NCBI RefSeq assembly: GCF_027579695.1
Contig: NC_083571.1
Span: forward strand, 43,957,943 to 44,021,942
DNA length: 64,000 nt
Source: Neoarius graeffei
Lineage: Eukaryota; Chordata; Actinopteri; Siluriformes; Ariidae
Reading direction: 5' to 3'
The stretch's first letter is position 1. The number at the start of each line of letters is the position of its first letter. Made by a program: the position numbers and the translations under genes. The notes below the pieces were generated by a model, which saw only the letters and a program-made list of their open reading frames with translations, made no database searches and was not told where the DNA came from. Positions 59,600-64,000 of the stretch are shown here, piece after piece.

Positions 59600-60715
59600 A
59601 TATTGTTTACAAAATTTTGCACCGATTATAAAATACTACTATTGACCCATAAAGCACTGAATGGTCTTGCGCCACAGTACCTGAGCAAACTACTGGTCCT
59701 TTCTGACCCACCACACCTACTTGGATCAAAAGGTGCAGGCTATTTGTTGGTACCTTATACAGTGAAGGATACATCAGGGGGCAGAGCTTTTTCTTACAAA
59801 GCCCCACAGTTACGGAACAGCCTTCCAAATAGTGTTCGGGACTCAGACACAGTCTCAGGTGTTTAAGTCCTGGCAGAAAACAGATCTTTTAAGTCAGTCA
59901 AGCCTTTTGTTAATAGTTTTTATTAGGTAAAGGAGTAGATCTGGAGGGTCCTTACTCAACATAGAGTGTTTTGGTAAACTGGGATGTAGGGATGCTGTAG
60001 TCCCCCCACCCAACTTTCACACGTTCACTCGGGTTTGTTGACTGAGGAGTGGCTGGCTGCTTTATGTCTCAGGGTGCCTTCATGTCAGAGTTCCCACTTG
60101 CACTCGGCACAAAATGTACACTGTTCTTAACCATTAGGTGACACCAGGCATACCAAACAACCTGTGTTCTCGTTCTCTCTCTCAAGTTACATGTCGATCC
60201 TGAGACACCAGTGATGCTGACCTCTTCTGCTCTTCGGACCTGCCTGATCCATCCTGATGCCCTACGTCTGGCTGGAGTGTCATGGCATTGCTCCTGTGGA
60301 AGATAGCCCCATATGGACTTTCAAGGTTTTCGCATTGAAAGTCGCACTTGGAAGACGGCTCTGGACACTTTTGCTATGATGACTGAGGACTACAACTGGC
60401 ATAACTTTAAGACTGTAGTTGTCAAGAACAGTTTTGCACTAGAGTCTCCATCAATGAACAGTTGATAACGTCAACAAAACAGGCTTCATGTTAAAACTAT
60501 ACTGAATTTCCTGGTTACACAGTTGTGCTTTGAGACTATACAGGGGACAGTTATCGAAGCGAGTTACTTATAATCTCACACTCTTATCACCCAGATGAGG
60601 ATGGTTCCCTTTTGAGTGTGGTTCCTCTCAAGGTTTCTTCCTCATGCCATTTGAGGGAGTTTTTCCTTGCCACCTTCGTCACATTCTTGCTCATCAGTGA
60701 TCAATTTATTTGTGA
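59600..60715 (+). pseudogene. LINE 3' fragment (ORF2 tail and 3'UTR)
   Basis: The frame at 59603 gives YKILLLTHKALNGLAPQYLS then LLVPYTVKDTSGGRAFSYKA and PQLRNSLPNSVRDSDTVSG, the conserved end of a CR1/L2-like ORF2. Coding decays after 59890. The remaining 0.8 kb ends in a fish LINE-style tail (CCTCATGCCATTTGAGGGAG). Confidence 0.65.
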
Positions 60716-60730
60716 TAAAATTAGTTAATA

Positions 60731-61558
60731 TGTTCTCGTCTCGTCTTCTTCCGCTTTATCCGGGACTGGGTCACGGAGGCAGCAGTCTAAGCATGGAAGC
60801 CCAAACTTCCCTTTCCCCAGACACCTCGGCCAGCTCCTCGGGAAGAATACCGAGGCGTTCCCAGGCCAGCCGAGAGACATAGTCTCTCCGGCGTGTCCTG
60901 GGTCTTCCCCGGGGCCTCCTCCCGGGGGGAGATGCCTGGAACACCTCCCCAGGGAGGCGTCCAGGAGGCATCCGAAAAAGATGCCCGAGCCACCTCAGCT
61001 GATTCCTCTCGATGTGGAGGAGCAGCGGCTCTACTCGGAGCTCCTCCCGAGTGACTGTGCTTCTCACCCTAAGGGAGTGCCCAGCCACCCTGCGAAGGAA
61101 ACTCATTTCGGCCGCTTGTATCCGCGATCTTGTTCTTTCGGTCATTACCCAAAGCTCATGACCATAGGTGAGAGTTGGAACGTAGATCGACCGGTAAATT
61201 GAGAGCTTCGCCTTTTGGCTCAGCTCCTTCTTCACCACGACGGACCGGTAAAGCGACCGCATCACTGCGGAGGCTGCACCGATCCGCCTGTCAATCTCAC
61301 GCTCCATCCTTCCCTTACTCGTGAACAAGATCCCGAGATACTTAAACTCCTCCACTTGAGGCAGGACTTCTCCACCAACCTGGAGAGGGCAAGCCACCCT
61401 TTTCCGGTCGAGAACCATGGCCTCGGACTTGGAGGTGCTGATTCTCATCCCAGCCACTTCACACTCAACTGCAAACCGCCCCAGTGCATGCTGAAGGTCC
61501 TGGTTTGAAGAAGCCAACAGGACATCATCATCCGCAAAAAGCAAAAAACATATGAACT
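60731..61558 (-). mobile_element. LINE 3' half (3' segment of a probable twin-primed insertion)
   Basis: Minus-strand LINE sequence running from within the reverse-transcriptase palm (LLFADD, about 61540) to the 3' end near 60731, where the tail is built of GACGAGACGAGA-type repeats. It abuts the 5' end of a + strand copy at about 61559. Confidence 0.8.
60771..61550 (-). pseudogene. LINE ORF2 C-terminal half, open
   Basis: The frame contains FLLFADDDVLLASSNQDLQ (palm motif C, ADD), EEFKYLGILFTSKGRMEREI, YGHELWVMTERTRSRIQAAE and a basic end GRRPRGRPRTRRRDYVSRLA. It stays open to the natural stop, which suggests a young insertion. The residues encoded upstream of FICFLLFADD come from the neighbouring inverted segment and are not LINE coding. 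The endonuclease and palm motif A parts are in the opposite orientation to the right. Confidence 0.88.
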
Positions 61559-61621
61559 CCCCTCCTAGAACTGCCACCTTATTGTGGTGGAGGGGTTTGT
61601 GTGCTTGAATGATCCTAGGAG
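61559..61621 (+). promoter_or_regulatory. Structured LINE 5' leader, possible HDV-like ribozyme fold
   Basis: Four helices can be drawn. P1: CCCCT (61559-61563) with AGGGG (61591-61595). P2: CCTAG (61564-61568) with CTAGG (61615-61619). P3: CCACC (61574-61578) with GGTGG (61586-61590). A weak P4 would lie in 61596-61614. The order P1-P2-P3-P3'-P1'-P2' is the nested double pseudoknot of HDV-type self-cleaving RNAs, known at the 5' ends of several LINEs. Against it: the first base would be C, not G, and P4 is poor. Confidence 0.35.
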
Positions 61622-62004
61622 CCATGTTGTCGGGGGCATTATGCCCCTGTCAGAGTTTCCCAAGGCAGACAGGTCCTAGGTGACAGGCCAGACCAAGAGC
61701 AGTTCACCAAAACCCTTATGGAGAAACCATCGAGGACCGAGACGTCGCCCGATATGGCGCAGCCGGGGCCCCACCCTGGAGCCAGGCCTGGGGTTGGGGC
61801 TTGTATGCGAGCGCTTGGTGGCCGGGCCTTTGCCCATGGGGCCCAGCCGGGCTTAGCCCGAAGAGGTGACGTGGGCCCAACCTCCTGTGGGTTCACCACC
61901 CACAGAGGTAGCAGTAGGGGACTGGTGCAGTGTGGATTGGGTGGCAGTCGAAGGCAGGGGCCTCGACGACCTGATCCCCAGACACAGCGGCTAGCTGTTG
62001 GGAC

Positions 62005-64000
62005 ATGAAATGTCACTTCGCTGGGGGGGGGGCTGAGCTTGTGCGGGAGGTTGAGAGGTACCGGCTAGATATAGTCGGGCTCACCTCCACGCACAGCTTG
62101 GGCTCTGGAACCCAGCTCCTCGAGAGGGGCTGGACTCTCCACTTCTCTGGAGTCGCCCATGGTGAGCGGCAGCGGGCTGGTGTGGGCTTGTTTATAGCTC
62201 CCCAGCTCAGCCGCCATGTGTTGGAGTTTACCCCAGTGAACGAGAGGGTCGCCTCTCTGCGCCTTCGGATTGGGGAGAGGGCTCTTGCTGCTGTTTGTAC
62301 CTACAGGCCGAATAGCAGTATAGAGTATCCAGCCTTCTTGGAGTCCCTGGGAGAGGTACTGAGGGGTGCTCAGACTGGGGACTCCATTGTGCTAGTGGGG
62401 GACTTCAATGCTCACGTGGGCGATGACAGTGACACCTGGAGGGGCGTGGTTGGGAGGAACGGCCTCCCCGATCTGAACCCGAGTGGTGTTTTGTCACGGT
62501 TTGTCCATAACAAACACCATGTTCGAGCATAGGGGTGTCCATAAGTGCACGTGGCACCAGGACACCTTAGGTCGGAGGTCGATGATAGACTTTGTTATCG
62601 TTTCATTTGATCTCCAGCCCTATGTCTTGGACACTCGGGTGAAGAGAGGGACTGAGCTGTCAACTGATCACCACCTGGTGGTGAGTTGGATCCGCTGGCG
62701 GAGGAGGAAGCTGGACAGACCTGGCAGGCCCAAACGTATGATGAGGGTCTGCTCGGAACGTCTGGCCGAGCACTCTGTTGGGGAGGTCTTTAACTCCCAC
62801 CTCCGGGAGAGCTTTTCCCAGCTTCCGAGGGAGGCGGGGGACATTGAGTCTGAGTGGACCATGTTCTCTACCTCCATTGTGGACACAGTTGTTTGGAGCT
62901 GTGGCCGCAAGGTCTCCGGTGCCTGTCGTGGCGGCAATCCCCGAACCCGGTGGTGGACACCAGAAGTAAGGGATGCCATCAAGCTGAAGGAGTCGTCCTA
63001 TCGGGCCATGTTGACCTCCGGGACTCCTGAGGCAGCTGACGGGTATCGGCAGGCCAGGCGTGCTGCAGCTCGGGCAGTTGCAGAGGCAAAAACTCGGAAC
63101 TGGGAGGAGTTCGGGGAGGCCATGGAGAAGGACTATCGGTCGGCCCCGAAGAAATTCTGGCAAACCGTCCAGCGCCTCAGGAGGGGGAAGCAGTACTCTG
63201 CCAACACTGTTTACAGTGCGAGTGGGGAGCTGTTGACCTCGACTGGGGACATTGTCGGGCGGTGGAAGGAATACTTTGAGGATCTCCTCAATCCCACCGT
63301 CATGTCTTCCATTGAGGAGACTGAGGCTGATGACTCAGAGGTGGACTTGTCCATTACCCAAGCTGAAGTCACTGAGGTGGTTTGCAAGCTCCTCGGTGGC
63401 AAGGCACCGGGGGTGGATGAGATCCGCCCTGAGTATCTCAAGTCTCTGGATGTTGTGGGGCTGTCTTGGTTGACACGCCTCTGCAACATCGCGTGGCGGT
63501 CGGGGACAGTGCCTCTGGAGTGGCAGACTGGGGTGGTGGCCCCTCTTTTTGAGAAAGGGGACTGGAGAGTGTGCTCCAATTACAGGGGAATCATACTTCT
63601 CAGCCTCCCGGGGAAGGTTTACTCCAGGGTACTGGAGAGGAGAATTCAACCAATAGTCGAACCTCGGATCCAGGAGGAACAATGCGGTTTTCGTCCTGGT
63701 CGCGGAACACTGGACCAGCTCTATACCCTTCATAGGGTGCTCGAGGGTTCATGGAAGTTTGCCCAACCAGTCCACATGTGCTTTGTAGATCTGGAGAAGG
63801 CATTCGACCGTGTCCCCCGTGGTATTCTGTGGTGGGTGCTTCAGGAGTATGGGGTTCGGGGCTCTTTGCTAAGGGCTGTCCGGTCCCTGTACGAACGGAG
63901 CAGGAGTCTGGTTCGCATTGCCGGCAGTAAGTCAGACCTGTTCCCAGTGCATGTTGGACTCTGGCAGGGCTGCCATTTGTCACCGGTTCTGTTCATAATT
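62005..64000 (+). pseudogene. LINE ORF2, endonuclease and reverse transcriptase N-terminal part
   Basis: Starts near [20 protein letters not shown]. The endonuclease of the APE type shows [13 protein letters not shown] (catalytic Asp/Asn), and later STDHHLVVSW (the SDH motif). A frameshift with a short deletion lies near 62500, after [15 protein letters not shown]. Reverse transcriptase then follows with GGKAPGVDEIRPEYLKSLD, EEQCGFRPGRGTLDQLYTLH and FVDLEKAFDRVPRG, where Asp of FVDLEKAFD is in palm motif A. It ends at LSPVLFI, cut by the window. Because of the frameshift this copy is not functional as it stands. I do not name the clade. Confidence 0.88.

Larger units (their letters stand above)
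61559..64000 (+). mobile_element. LINE 5' half (inverted segment), runs off the window
   Basis: Begins with a structured, non-coding 5' leader (61559 to about 62000) followed by endonuclease and reverse-transcriptase coding up to the palm region at the window edge. No 3' part of this orientation is visible. Confidence 0.85.

Overview
The window is vertebrate, most likely teleost fish, nuclear DNA. It holds spliced genes with GT-AG introns and tRNA-derived SINEs with target duplications. It is also crowded with fish-type DNA transposons (Tc1/mariner, hAT, TTAA-target elements, piggyBac-like, Harbinger-like) and LINEs. I cannot name the species. Gene assignments come from recalled family motifs and exon-phase consistency; no database search was run.

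Two host genes are present, arranged tail to tail. DEGS1 (dihydroceramide desaturase) is on the + strand: its penultimate coding piece (1-140) and last coding exon (6460-6606) are visible, followed by a 3'UTR to about 7.84 kb. NVL (nuclear VCP-like AAA ATPase) is on the - strand: fourteen coding exons run from 59410 down to a stop codon at 14144-14146. They join in phase into 560 codons plus stop, covering the end of AAA domain D1, the linker, all of D2 and the C-terminus. The NVL N-terminal exons lie beyond the right edge. The DEGS1/NVL convergent order matches the order I recall at human 1q42. The two proteins work in different places, sphingolipid synthesis in the ER and 60S ribosome maturation in the nucleolus, so the pairing is synteny rather than an operon.

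Almost everything else is mobile DNA. The DEGS1 intron holds a fold-back element (511-3040), a palindromic repeat and a transposon carrying a YqaJ-family first exon (3969-6331). The intergenic gap (7.85-14.0 kb) has Harbinger-like and TTAA-target elements. NVL introns hold at least seven Tc1/mariner copies or remnants, five copies of one SINE, hAT elements with perfect 8-bp duplications, THAP-coding TTAA elements, a solo LTR, an 18-unit 29-bp minisatellite and several nested insertions. The right end (60.7-64 kb) is a LINE in head-to-head halves that looks like a twin-primed 5' inversion.

No obviously new multi-gene system is present. The items most worth checking are the twin-primed LINE with a possible HDV-type ribozyme fold at its 5' end, the Tc1 copy whose 5' end was replaced by an inverted copy of its 3' end, and the transposon-borne THAP and YqaJ exons that still end in good splice donors.
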